Source of the DNA: Acanthosoma haemorrhoidale
Lineage: Eukaryota; Arthropoda; Insecta; Hemiptera; Acanthosomatidae
DNA length: 64,000 bases
Assembly (NCBI GenBank): GCA_930367205.1
Contig: OV884011.1
Span: forward strand, 169,209,226-169,273,225
Reading direction: 5' to 3'
Positions 12,399-25,200 of this stretch are shown here, piece by piece (positions within the stretch are counted from its first letter, which is position 1; the number at the start of each line of letters is the position of its first letter). The notes beneath the pieces are model-generated. The model was not told the DNA's origin and searched no databases. It saw nothing but the letters and a program-made list of their open reading frames with translations. The position numbers and the translations under genes are program-made.

Positions 12399-12528
12399 TG
12401 TAACTAATGAACTGATGAAAAATGAATATATCAATCCTCAATTCAAATTCAGATTGAGAGAAGCAAGAAGAATCGGGCTCAAGAGTGGGAACTGCTCCAA
12501 GTACCTCTGTAATCAGATTGATTTGTAA
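12399..12528 (+). CDS. terminal exon of small cysteine-containing protein gene
   Basis: A plus-strand exon with a strong acceptor (CTTTTCAG before 12399). It takes one base to complete the Ile codon left by the exon ending at 8430, then runs 43 codons to TAA at 12526-12528. It encodes VTNELMKNEYINPQFKFRLR and ends CSKYLCNQIDL. The two exons together give 97 residues with an acidic/lysine-rich N-terminal part and several cysteines, probably the C-terminal half of a secreted protein. The family is not recognised with confidence. Confidence 0.65.
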
Positions 12529-12715
12529 CTTGGGAGTCATTAAGGACCGAGTCTTCTGTATTAATCATTAATTTAAATTATTTATGCATTTTGTTTTGTA
12601 TTTATGCTTAGATTGCCAAGTAGGCTTTTAGTGTATAAAGCAATGCATAGAGTTTTAGAGGTATGAATACATTAATAGTTAAGGAAAACTGTAAAATGAA
12701 GTAAGAAAGTGTAAA

Positions 12716-12730
12716 TATAAATAAATAAAA
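12716..12730 (+). terminator. candidate poly(A) signal
   Basis: AATAAATAAA overlapping hexamers lie about 190 bases past the stop at 12528 on the same strand, which suits the end of the 3' UTR of the small cysteine-containing protein gene. Confidence 0.5.
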
Positions 12731-12749
12731 GACCTTTATGACATCAACC

Positions 12750-15700
12750 AAACAATCTTTAATCTGACAACTGTAAGTTACATTAATTCTGTAATGGCAT
12801 AACTTGCAGTGCAGCAGTCCTCAAACACACATACATTGACATTGCATTAACAGTCAGATAACCAAAGTTCTTAGAACTAATATTTCCTTAATAAGTAAGA
12901 CAGTTTGATACACGGAAAAAGGAAGGTAAAGCATTTTATGCAGCATACCTTTTTTTATATTAACTATATATTAAAAAAAAAACGATTGGATAAATCCAAT
13001 AAATCAATATTTATAAATAAAAACAAAAACAAATATTTAGTAAGTGAACTACTGTTGGAAACATTATGAAATTTGCAACTAGACCATAGTTCTAATTTAA
13101 TAATAGGTTAAATTTTTCCCACATATAAAATACAAAAAAAATTTATAACAATTATATAAAATTTGGCACATATATTTTATTTCCATGACACTTGGTCATC
13201 CTTTCCTAACACTGAACAATTCCTTACTTAAAAATTCAAAGTTAACTACAGCGGTGACCGAAACTCTATTAAACTATTAAATAATGTATTATTGTCCAAT
13301 TTAATAGAGATAAAAATACAGTAATGTTCAAGTTTTAAAATGAACATATGAATTGGACAGTCTTAATTTTAGGCATTTTAGAATAGACATAGATTTAAAA
13401 ATGAAGAAATATTCCTGAGACAGTTTCTGATCCTATGGTCTTAGCATAATTTTCAAGTAATTAACAGGAAGAAAAAAAATATAAGAAATAACATAACTGA
13501 ATACATAAAATGAGAATTTAACACAAATAAAACTGGTAAGAACATTGAAATACAAGTTAAGTTCTGCATTGATAACAAATAAAAAAACAAAATACAGAAC
13601 TATATTGAGCCAACTATTTACTAAGATTAACACTAAATACATTTATCTCTAATTTCCATAATAGTATAATGATAACCTTTTGTAAACGACTATAGAGTTG
13701 CAATATCAAACAACAAAAAACAGTGTATAAAAAATTATAAGTGAGCTAAACGACGAGGCGACCCAACCAGAAATACTGAGGTAATACTGTAAAACCTGAA
13801 TAGAATGACATATGTTAATATATCAGACAACTGATGAAATTACAATCACTAGTTTATTTTCTGATATTTGTACTTTGTGAAGGCAGCTTAAATCCAGGCG
13901 GGGGTCTGGTAGGGCACTTAACACTTCCCATTACTGCTAAAAAATTTAATTTAATATTTGTCATAGAATATATATATATAGAAGAAATTTTTGGAAAATA
14001 TATATCTTTCTTTATGTCCAGACATTTAACTCTTCCAAAGCCATTTTTCATAAGTGATTCAGATTGTCATAATAACGACATTTCTTTGTGCCAACATTTA
14101 TGAAGCCCTGTCTATGAATTGGTTTTAACCTGCTCTTTTAAATATTCTAATATGAATTTCTACAACACATAATGCCCAACGATATACCCAAGTAGGCACC
14201 AGCTCTCAAGCTGTCCTACCTAAACCCCTGCCAATTGTTTCATAATATATAATATACTTTCTTATATTATATAAAATGGTCACTGTCAATTAACTTGACA
14301 AATTGAAAACAAAAAACAAAAAAAAAAACGAATCAATGTAACAACTTGGCCAAATACTACAAGAGATAAAAAACAGCAAAAGCTTCGACACATGTACACA
14401 TATACACTTAAATAATACAATTGTAACAACGATTAAACAGTTAATGGCATTATGAATAAATATATCTATTATTTATATGTTATGTATTTATGCAGTCTGT
14501 GGATACCCGAGTTATAGTAAATCAAACCTGTCGCTGAAGGAAAGATTGTTTTTCAGAGTCTGTCTATTTTATATATATATTTATATTTATTAACTGCGAT
14601 ACAGGCTAGGTTGAGCAATAGTATAATATATATGGTATAAACAATTAAAAATATAAACGATCTATGAACAGAGGAAGTTTATATATTGTAATAAAACTTT
14701 ATGGGTGATAAAGTGCTGTAAAACAGTCTCTCCTTAAGTAATTAACAACTGTAGTAATAACAAGCATATAGTTATTTCTCTATTGTGTTCGAGTATAAAA
14801 ATAATATTGAATCTAACCTGGTCTATTGTATAATCCTGACAATCATATTGCCTTCAACGTTAATACCTATTTCTAACTATTATGATCAATACAAATATAT
14901 ATTAACCCAGACATATCTACAACTTAATTAACACCAAGTTGTTACAAAGCATCGCATTACAAATACTATGAAAGAAATACATTTAACAAAATACATTATC
15001 TTTAATTTTGTACAGTTATCTATGTTTATTTATTTATCTATATTTTACCTTTACCCCTGATTATGCATAATGTATTCAATTATATACTATTTTTATATTA
15101 ATAAAGTGATGATTTTTTACATGATATGGACTGGGAGACATGAAGAGGTATTAAAATGTTGGCTGCTTAAAAAATAAAGTAAATTTACATATTACACAGA
15201 CAGCCTTAGACATGAATGAATAAAGTTTTAAATTAGTATTAGGCATGGCTTGTACAATGGATGATATAATAATAGTATTACTATGCACAAACGTATAAAA
15301 TATTAAAATTAATTAGAAAAGCCAAATAATAAATAAAAAATGGAATGATCAACTTAAAAACATTAAAACAACATATATAACTAATTTATACACATAAATG
15401 ATCACATATTATTAACCAAAAATCACAATTCAATATCTTCTTGCTCAGCCTAGTGTGCCCATTATATACATATCTATATATATATATATAAATAAATATA
15501 CATATATAAATATATATAATCTATATTTATTTTTTTCAAGATCACATCTTGGTCTAACATCAAGTGTCACACACATTTTATAAAACAAGCTAGGCTAGCA
15601 AGACTTTTGATTAATTAAACAATAATAAAAAAATCACATTCTATTGGATATATGCCAGTACGATGCAGACGAACATAAAACCTCCCTGTTTTAATTTTGC

Positions 15701-18700
15701 ATTACAAATGACACATTCTAAAATATAAAAATTATAAATGGAATTTATTTCATCAAAATATAAATATAATCTAGATTTTTCAGTCATTTGTACTTCTTTG
15801 GTTTTAAAAATTTTAATTTTTTTTTTGCCAGAGAAATAGAATGTACAACTATCTAGAGAGAAATCTTAATTTTAACACAGCACACTTTTCCAAAAAGAAT
15901 TTTTTTTTCTATTTTTAAAGATATAACAGTGAAAATAAAGGCATTTGCACTTTGATGGAACGGTTAGGCCAGTGTTTCCGATAAAGTCTGCATTAAGTAC
16001 TTTTATTTTAAATAGGTCTAGACCTTATCCCCATCAAGAACAAATAGTTAAGAACCATACATCAGTATGAAATGAGACAACACAGCGAAATGATCATATA
16101 ACCTAACACCGAATTTGCTTGAATATTCTTTTATTTGTAACAATTTACACAAATATAACAAACACTGATAATATAAGATTTGTTGAAACTAGAACTGATC
16201 TCGATTAATACATCAATCAGAACCAGATACTAATATTTAAATTTAACGGGCTTACAATATAAATATATATATATACACATTGGCACATTTATATTTTATA
16301 TAAGATATGTTTTAATGAAAATATTTTTTTTACATTTTACCTAAATATTTCACACCTACAATTTTTGATACATCTATGTTTTTTTGTATTTTTTAAAAAT
16401 TTTTTTTCATTGACTTGGCCACCTTTATAATTTTTGAAACACATAGTTACTTTTTTTTTATTCCCTCGACTACACACCCCTTGAGATAACAACTAAACAT
16501 TAATCGATAACATCACATTTTTCTTAAGTACAAATAACAAAGTAAAGAAAACAACTTTTTTTAAAGAGTAATGTTAACATAAATAAATTTATTTCAATAA
16601 GCGAAAGAAAATATTAAATAAGGAATTCTAAAGTCCTAGGGACAGATATATACATCGAACCGCCCCTCCCCCCAATAAATCCGAAATACTCAAAAAATAA
16701 TCACAATTTACAACCATATAGACATTTAGAGTGCAATCTGGCCAAGTCAGAGACATTTAAAATTCAGACAATAGAAGTCAATAAATATTTGTCTTTATTT
16801 GTACTGGTAGTATTGTGTTTAAATATACTTCCATTAACCATCAAGTGGTTTTCTTAGAAAGATTGTACCTAACATCGATGATACATTTAAGAATTTCTAA
16901 AACCGTTTCTAAGCTGCATTCTGAAATTGTCTCTCTGCACTCCGTCTTTTATCCGATATAATAATCTTGACTAACTAATGACTGACTTCTCACCTAAATT
17001 TTTGACATTTGTCAATAATGATCGATTCCTAAACAATCTTTCTGAGAAAATGAACCACTCAAAAGGTCATTATGAGAAAACTACATGACAATGCAGAAAT
17101 ATAATACGATAAAATAGAATTTTACGTCCAAAAGTGACAACGAACAGAGAATACTGTGAGCTTTTATACAACATTAAACTACATATCAACATGATTTATT
17201 TAAATTTTATCTCTAATCATCATAATCTTCTAAATATCATATTTTGTAAATCTTCCCCCTTTACACCTTTTGAGACTATTTTTTTTTTCTTACATCCATA
17301 AGTGAAACCTTTCTATTTATATCAAAATGGTCTTCAAAGATACTGTGACCTATATGTAACAGTGTAAGGGGTTCAGGATACACTAAAGAGGAAAACCATA
17401 CTAAGAAGGAATGGTTTTTATTTATTTTTTTTTCTTTAAATATATTATCAATTTCCTATTAAGGCATTTGATTTGATTTTTTTTATTTTTTCCTAAAACA
17501 AAAACAGAAATGAGTACAATGACCTTAATCATTTTGAAACTACATCTCAGTCAGTGCGATGACACATATCAGTTTTTGACCATCCAGTATTCTAAATTAC
17601 TGTGGAAGAGCATTTTATAGTCATTATGTTATTGGCTCTTTTGTACTTCGGAAAATTAACCTAAAGAACACACAAGAATAAATATTTATTTTTTTATATA
17701 TATATAAAAATTCCTCTTCCAAAACCTGAGGTAGACGGTTAAGCCACATTTAGAAAAAGAGTTGTACTTTAGGTGACTAAGAGTTAATTTTGCTATGCAT
17801 CTTTGATATGGATGGAAAATAGTTTATATATTATTCTCACCATCTTAAATATTCTTTTAATAATTAATTTTTGATGAAAGTGTGATTTTTGGATGTGCGA
17901 CATATATTTTATTTTGATTTTTGTCTTTTTTTTTAAATTCAAATTAATATTATGACTAGTAATTTTTAAGTTATGAACACGATGAAATAATGTATGTACA
18001 AATAGCATCAAATGATAAATCATGACTAATAATGGTGCAAAATTTTCAAAAGTATAAATGAAAAGGTAAAGAGAAAGAATTAATGTTGAAAAGGAAAATT
18101 ACTAGTTTTCATATTAACCCACCCAGTTTAACAATTAGTCGTGGCTTTTTTTATATATATTTTTTATTTCTAGATGGTAAGAAGTTTAAACAAATAGAAT
18201 TTTTGTTCTCTTTTAAATGAGATGCATTTGCTAAACTTTTGTCTAATGTTGCAGTGCACTAGTTTAAGGCCTGATAACAATGAAGCTCAGATAAAAGATA
18301 AAAAATCTTTCTTCAGACTTAATCTTCATATCAAACAATATGATCTCTTTTATACATATACCAGGTACACAGAAATTGTGCCTTCAATTGCTGATATATA
18401 AAGATAAAACAGGAGTTCATGAAAACTCATTAAATATTTTGTACCAGTTTCCTTTAGAATTTTTTTATTTACTTTTTTTCTGACCTGATTTAATTTAAAA
18501 AATGGATTTAATCCTGATAGACAGCCTAAGAGAATGCTGTGGTCCTAACATAGTTTGTCAATACACATTTAGCATAATTTAGGTACATATAAAAATAATC
18601 ATTGAATATCAATATGACACTAATTTATGGAATGTAAATGTATTATGAAGGGAATAATTCCTCAAAATTCTAACTAACATAGATATTTTTTTTTTAATTT

Positions 18701-18950
18701 GAATTTTACTTACTACTGAATCTTGGACTTGAATAGGTAATAATGATTTGAGCATTTCATGTTCTTGAAAGGGGAAATAGTGGGTAAGGGAACAAGGGAA
18801 GATAAGGATAAGTGAAAAAAAAAGAGAAAGAGAGAGAGAGAGAGATTAGCATGATAGATATAGAAACAGATGAGTAGGGAGTATGGATGATATACAGATA
18901 TATATATATCGAGTGCTAGTAGGATGCCCAGGTGGGCAGATGGCCGGCTA
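12750..18950. other. AT-rich non-coding stretch, possible broad 3' UTR in its right part
   Basis: More than 6 kb with very low GC and many TA and T/A tracts (for example 15470-15530 and 16260-16330). The right part lies directly downstream of the last zinc-finger exon of broad (minus strand) and may be its 3' UTR; several minus-strand AATAAA hexamers occur. A GA microsatellite is at about 18818-18846. No exon-like stretch was seen, apart from a short plus-strand frame at 13834 discussed as a finding. Confidence 0.45.
18818..18846. repeat. GA microsatellite
   Basis: An uninterrupted AG dinucleotide run following AGAGAAAG, about 105 bases beyond the stop of the last broad zinc-finger exon, so probably inside its 3' UTR. 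Confidence 0.85.
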
Positions 18951-18951
18951 G

Positions 18952-19226
18952 TTACAGTGGTGGCTGCCCAAACGTAGCAGAAGTCTTGAGCAGGCGCTTG
19001 AGCATCCCTGATGTCCCTCTGTGCTGCAGTGACTTGTGGGTGGTGAGCGAGTTCTTGGTCCTGTATCGGCGGTGGCAGAACTCGCACACGTACAGGGTAT
19101 CTGAGCGCTCATGCTTGTCCTGGAAGTGCCTCTTCAATGAATAATAGCACGAGAACGTCCTTCTGCAATATGGGCAATCCTGAGGTTCGTTGATACCTCC
19201 ACTTAGAGGAGGGGGCATCGCTAGCA
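18952..19226 (-). CDS. br: broad alternative terminal exon, two-finger type (CPYC...CEFC)
   Basis: The acceptor TTGTGTAG precedes 19226, and the exon starts in phase 1, completing a Val codon, then [10 protein letters not shown]. Two C2H2 fingers follow: [17 protein letters not shown] then Q-D-K-H, and [17 protein letters not shown] then K-S-L-Q-H, both C-x2-C-x12-H-x4-H. It ends GQPPL and a TAA at 18952-18954. This is the distal-most finger exon seen. Its finger sequence is of a conserved broad type; the conventional isoform number is left open. Confidence 0.92.
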
Positions 19227-22200
19227 CTACACAACAAAGGTTGTACTTCAAAAAATGATAATTTAGATTTTTATAAAAATTACTTTGAGACAAAAATAAA
19301 ATAAATGTGTGTTGTAGATTGCTAAGATAAAGAATTAGATTTCAATATGTAAATTAAAAATGATATCCCATCATCTAATTAATGTTTTTATCAAGTTCTC
19401 AAGGTAGATAAACAAAATGATTTACTGTACTCTAATGGAGACATAAAGTTTTAGCCCTATAACTGTATTTGAGCCATATTTAGTTCTCACAAAAATAAAA
19501 TCATTAAGGTTTCTTAGAAGGAATCGCTTAGTTAACATGTTTTACTTGATGATCTGATCTCCAAAGTCAAACCAATTCAGGATTAACTTCATAATAATGG
19601 ATGTTGTGTTGTACTGAAAAAATATTTCAATGCTAAAAGCTTTTACAGGGGTTTATGTTAATTTTTAAAATCATATAAGAATCTTTGTGCTTCTAAAAAA
19701 GAAATTGGCTATAATTAAACATGTATAATTAGTCATTGATACGTGTAGTATAATAAGCTATTATACATATGTAGTATATGTAAAGCTATTAGGCTGTAAA
19801 TTTAGACCTACTCATCCCACATACTTTTTTAAAGGATTTTCAGAGGTCTATTCACCCTGGATAGATAGGCCTTTCCTGGATTTTATTGAGTAGTGTAAAT
19901 TTCAATTATTAAAGTTATACTACTTTAGTTTTATGACTTTTTTGAGATGCCCTGATTTAATTTTTATTTTCACGACAAAAATGTTGTAATATTTTAGCTA
20001 TCTATTTCACACAAAAATACTTAATTATAAAATATCTACTATTTAGTGCTATTAAAAATGAGACTAAATCATGCAACTTTAGCTAAGTTATAAATATTGT
20101 ATATTAATTTAACTTACATCATGAAAATAATATTAGTTAAGAAATTCAAAGGTATATTTTTGTTTGATGTAGATAGAACCTTGATTAATTAAAACAAAAT
20201 AAAAATGGCAACATATCATCAATTAATATGGAAATAGTATTGTACAAAATTGCAATATATTTCCATCAAAAATTGTATAAAAAGCTAAAAATTTTGGCTA
20301 AAGCACTGATCTGGTATTGTACTAGTCCAATTTTGAATGTAATAAACTAATGTTAAATGTGATGTAATCAATAAATTACATATATTTTTTTCTTAATATT
20401 TCAAGTGAACCTAAGTTCAAACATGCGATATTAAAAATTAAATTAATGAAAAACTGTAAACGCGAAAATAATCTATTTTTTGTACAATTATAACTCACTC
20501 ACATTGCAGACATTTGATAAATTTTCATGACATAACTACCTATAAAATAAATAAATAAATATTGGAGAGGGTTTATTTGATATTTGTACCATGTTTTCAA
20601 CATTAAATTTTATTGGTAATAATAAAATTTCAGGTGAATAACTCAATTTTAATTACTTGCAGATACTAAACACTGTTGAAAAATTTATAATCAGAGATTT
20701 ACTTTTGATATAACTGTTCCATAATAAAATTTTGAACAATTTAAATTGAAGATCATTTTCTGATCCATTATGATGTCAACACAATGAACGGAATTTTTGC
20801 ATTTGTCAAGCCCAACAAAAAAAGTGATATCCCAAAAGATTAAATTGCTGGAATGTCCTACTGTTTTGGATTGATAGTAGACAAGTGTTTTGCTGTTCAT
20901 TATGGAACTAGGGCTCAAGTAAAGTGAAAATATGAAATTAAACTTGTGAAAAGATTTGTGGTCAAAACCTGTAACATTTGATATTTTAAAAAAATAATAG
21001 TAAGAAAGGAAGATTTTGGAAATTGATACTTGAAACATTCTTGAAGTAACAGAATGACAATATGTTGTTTTATTTTTAATATGAAATGGAACCAAAATAG
21101 AAAAATCAAATGTATTCTAAATTTTTCTGTCACAAAACTTTATATAACTGTCAATCCAGATAAAAATTATGAGTCTGATAATTTGATTCCTCATTTAAAA
21201 GAGTTAAGGTTTAAAGAGAACACAAAATATATTCCTGGACAAAATTAGCTAATTATTAACTCCTTTACTGCAATCCTCGCAGTATGTAGATCTGCATGTG
21301 AAAACTCAAACATTATAAGACAGTCCCAAATTTGATTCTTGCTTGAGGAGGAAGAAATATTATTCCATTAGATCCCAGCCTGCAATAACCTGCAGCCTCT
21401 TCAGTAATGAAGCAACAGCTGGGCTAACTAAAGGAGATAACCAAAATGAGCAACCAACCGATAAATTGTGCACTTAAAGAGTTTGGATGGTTTGGTGATT
21501 CCAGAAATAATCAGAAATCTGAGAGAAAAGAGACTAGGGAAACATTGAAAAGAGGTAGCAGGTAGGCAATGGGCCAAACTTCTGGCCAGACTGCTATGAG
21601 AGGATGCTGCAGGTGGATTCAGAATGATGATCTACCAAGATTAAATATTGTAAGCAGATTTTAGGTAGGTTATACTGCATCTCCAAGTTGAAATTTCTAA
21701 AATAGTTGCATAACCATGTACACAGCTCAGTTGGATGTATGCTATGCAGGGCATACAAAAGTTTATCCTCCAAACATGATTTATATTTAAATTGGGCTGC
21801 CAGGTACATTAAGATGGAAGCTGATCAAATGGGATATGAAAGAAAAAAGTAAGTAAATAAGACTCTTAAAAGTACTCACTCACATCAGAATTTCATCCCT
21901 AATAAATTTATATGCCATTACATCCTCTAGAGAGATGTCAGTAATGTGTAGTACTGAAGTCAGTGTTCTCCTAACCCAATGGAGTGACCAGTAAATCTGT
22001 GTGTTTTAAGGTTAGGCTTCTGTATTTATTAACGTTTTATAAAAAATAACCTAAGCTGAAGTTTTTAACTCTGTGAATCGCACTTGTGGGTTTCTTCACA
22101 CTTTGTGGTGGTCTTCTGGCTACTGATGTGCAAACACAGACTCATTGCTCAATATTGAGTGGTTTTAGGCTTGATTGTGAAACCTGAGTTTTTACAGGCA

Positions 22201-25200
22201 GACGGGTTACTCTAAGATCTTTAATGAGTTAAATACTTGTTAAGCCAATTCAAACCCCCCTAGATGATGTTTTTTTTAAGACATTAGACCTCTGCTTTCC
22301 TTAGAGACTTGCTTAAGAGACAATTACTCTTTTGCAATTTTTGCATTATATGACTTAAGGTTCAAAGAGGAAACAAAACATATTCTTGGACAAAATTAGC
22401 TAATTAACTTGCCTCCTTTATTGCAATTCTCACAGTATGTAGATCTGCATAGGAAAATTCAAACGATATAAGACAGCCCTAAATTCTTATTCTTGCTCGA
22501 GAGGGAATAAATAATATTGCATTGGATCCCAGCACACTGTGGCCTCAATAGAATACTGTATGGTAATATTTGCATTTAGCCCCTTGGCCTAGCCTAATTT
22601 AATCACTTCCTATCTCCTTAAGTTCTAGAAGAAATATAAGGTTTCCAGGAATATTGCATTGTCCTTGCACTTCTTTGTTAAAAGCAAAATTGCTTTAACT
22701 TCTTATATTAAATCTTTAACTTTCATTCTGAACTTTTGAACTGAGGGGGGGGGGGGCTGATTCTCTAATTAAATTGTGATTTTTAGTTGAAATGGTCGCA
22801 GTGACCATAAAAAATGAGCAAGCTTGAGTGGCCTTATATCCTTTATTGACTTTTCATGCTCACTAAAACTAAAACTAACTATAAACTCTTAGAATAACTT
22901 TTAGATTATTTCAAGAGTTTTAAAAGATTTGTGCGAATTTTTCCCAGGATTGTAGGTAAAAATACTAAAGAGCTATTGATTTGAAGTGGGAAGCAAAGAA
23001 TAAATTCAGGATACACACTTTTAGAAAAAAAGAGTGTTGTCTGTAGATAATCCACTTTGCTTTTCTTACTTTGGAGTACATGAGGCCATTAATTGCCAAT
23101 AAAAAACTAACTGCTAAGTTTAGGACCCAATTACTATTGAAGTATTTTATTACTCTGATTCTTTAGAATAAATTGAAGAGTACTTAGTAATGATGAAAAA
23201 ATCTATTGTTATTCAAATTAATTATAGATATTAAATTGTTTAAGTTATTACTTTTTGAAAGCTTGTAGACTAATCCTTGTTAAAATACCTTATTTAAGAA
23301 AAAAGTATTGTAAATAAGTCATTACTGGAAAGAAGAAAGAAAAAACATGGCACAGACTTATAAACTCCCTCCTAAAAAATGATACTTGTCAATATAGTCT
23401 TAGGTATACATTAACTTTCTTGAAGAGAAAGATAATGTGAAACTGCTGTACCTGATATTGGGTTCTAAAATTTGACATCTGTCGGTGGAGTTGTGTGGTG
23501 GTAGTAATCTGCCGCGGCAGGGGGTCGCTGCGTCTTGTGATAGGTGTAGATGTGAGTCATTAGCGAGTTCCTTGAACAGTAGACTCTTTCGCAAATGGCA
23601 CAGCGATATTCTTCGTGCCTAGAGGCGTGCTTGTCTGCTACATGCCGCTTGAGGCTTGCCTTTGAGCACAGTACTTTTTTGCAAGCGACGCAAGTGAACA
23701 TTTTACGTAAACCTACGGCACCCGAAAGGCGAAAAACAAAAATAAAAAATAATTTGCGATTCTTTTATCTATGCACTTTAATTAATGACATGTTCGAAAA
23801 ATTATTGTTAATGTAATAATGGACCGTGAGTCATTGTTTGATCTCACAATCTTGGTATTGAGAAAAAAATAAAATAAAAGGAATGAAACTAAAAAAGAAA
23901 AAAATAGAATATATCTGTGGTTCAATAAAAGGAAATTCAAATAATAATAAATTAAATAAAAAAAATTAAATGCCACAGATATTTTCCGAAATAAAATAAA
24001 CTTAATTTAATAATCAAAAGAATAAAAAATATACTACCTTAACCCAACATTGGTCCATTACTACACTTAATTTGAGTTCATGAGCATTTTACTTGTATTA
24101 TTTAATACTTGTAGTAAAATAGTAAAACAAGGAAAGAAAAAAAAATTGAGAAAAATAAAATAACAGTAAGAAAGAAACCGATATAACAAATAGATGGTTA
24201 TCGTTGAGGAAAATATAGGACTATGGACAGAAAATGTAACAACCGAGCCACCACCAAGTTAGGTTTCACAGCCGTAATTCCCAAATCATGCTCTTTGTGT
24301 CTGAATTCAAAATAAAAAGATACAGAGAAATAAAAAAATATATTGAAGAAAGAATGAAACAAAAATTAAAATTAATAACAGATTTATAACACTGATAATA
24401 TAAATAACATCGAACTATGACTACAAATGAATTGTAACAAACAGGTAGGTATAAGGGATATGTACCTGAAGGATGTATTTTGAAAATTAACGGCCGTGGA
24501 AACCTAATCGGATCTAGCACTGTCCATTGTCTACGTTTACTAACAATGAGGTTTGACCGACCAACCGATCAAATTTTCCCGGCCGTTTGGAATTTTTATA
24601 TAATTTTGAAAATGCTCGCTAATTTGTTTTCTTCAGTTTTTTTATACCGCCTAAAATTTTATTTTTTTTTTAGAGGAGATAAAAAATAAAAGAAAAAGTA
24701 ATAACTCAAAAAGGAGAATATAAAATACAACACCAATAATCCTGTGCCATGCTTTCTATCGCTTGTTATTAGAAACCAGATTTAAAAATATGTCTGCAAC
24801 GTAAGTAAGTTATCTTGCAGTTCATACCAGCCTCTTTTGACGTTTCTCTCTTGCTTGTAGACTATGGACAATGCCAGAAATTCTCAGTGATGGGTTTCAA
24901 AAACTTTAAAATTGAAATGAGCATGCCAGTAAGTAAACAGCTATCATAATTTTGATATGTTGAAATCAACCAAAGTCAAATTGCTTGCGGTTATATTACT
25001 ATTTGAATTTGCAACAAAAATAATTAAATTTACGAAATTAGCTGGACCCAATACAATCGAAACATCAACATACAGACCTACCATGTTAGCTGCTTACTTT
25101 CCTTCCAGTACATAATTATTCAAATGGAGGAAACATAATTATCAGGAGAAGCCCAGACCAGTAGGTCTCATATACATATATTTTATCACCAGTTTAGTTC

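Larger units (their letters stand above)
19227..23464 (-). other. br: broad intron / alternative 3' region between two finger exons
   Basis: AT-rich sequence downstream of the finger exon ending at 23465 and upstream of the one starting at 19226. It will include the 3' UTR of the former isoform; a minus-strand AATAAA lies at about 23148-23153. It also contains a diverged direct repeat (21211-21390 and 22361-22540, listed separately) and a run of G at 22745-22756. No further finger exon was found on reading the minus strand. Confidence 0.5.

Noticed and set aside
15470..15530. TA-rich repeats as possible matrix attachment or origin
   Set aside because: Such tracts are scattered throughout this AT-rich window and carry no specific signal.
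20691..21133. 134- and 72-codon overlapping minus-strand frames
   Set aside because: Phe/Ile/Lys/Asn-rich, overlapping each other in two frames, no homology cue; a product of AT-rich composition.
22745..22756. Runs of G or C (also near 38739, 52508 and 57630)
   Set aside because: Simple homopolymers; nothing beyond slippage or sequencing difficulty is implied.
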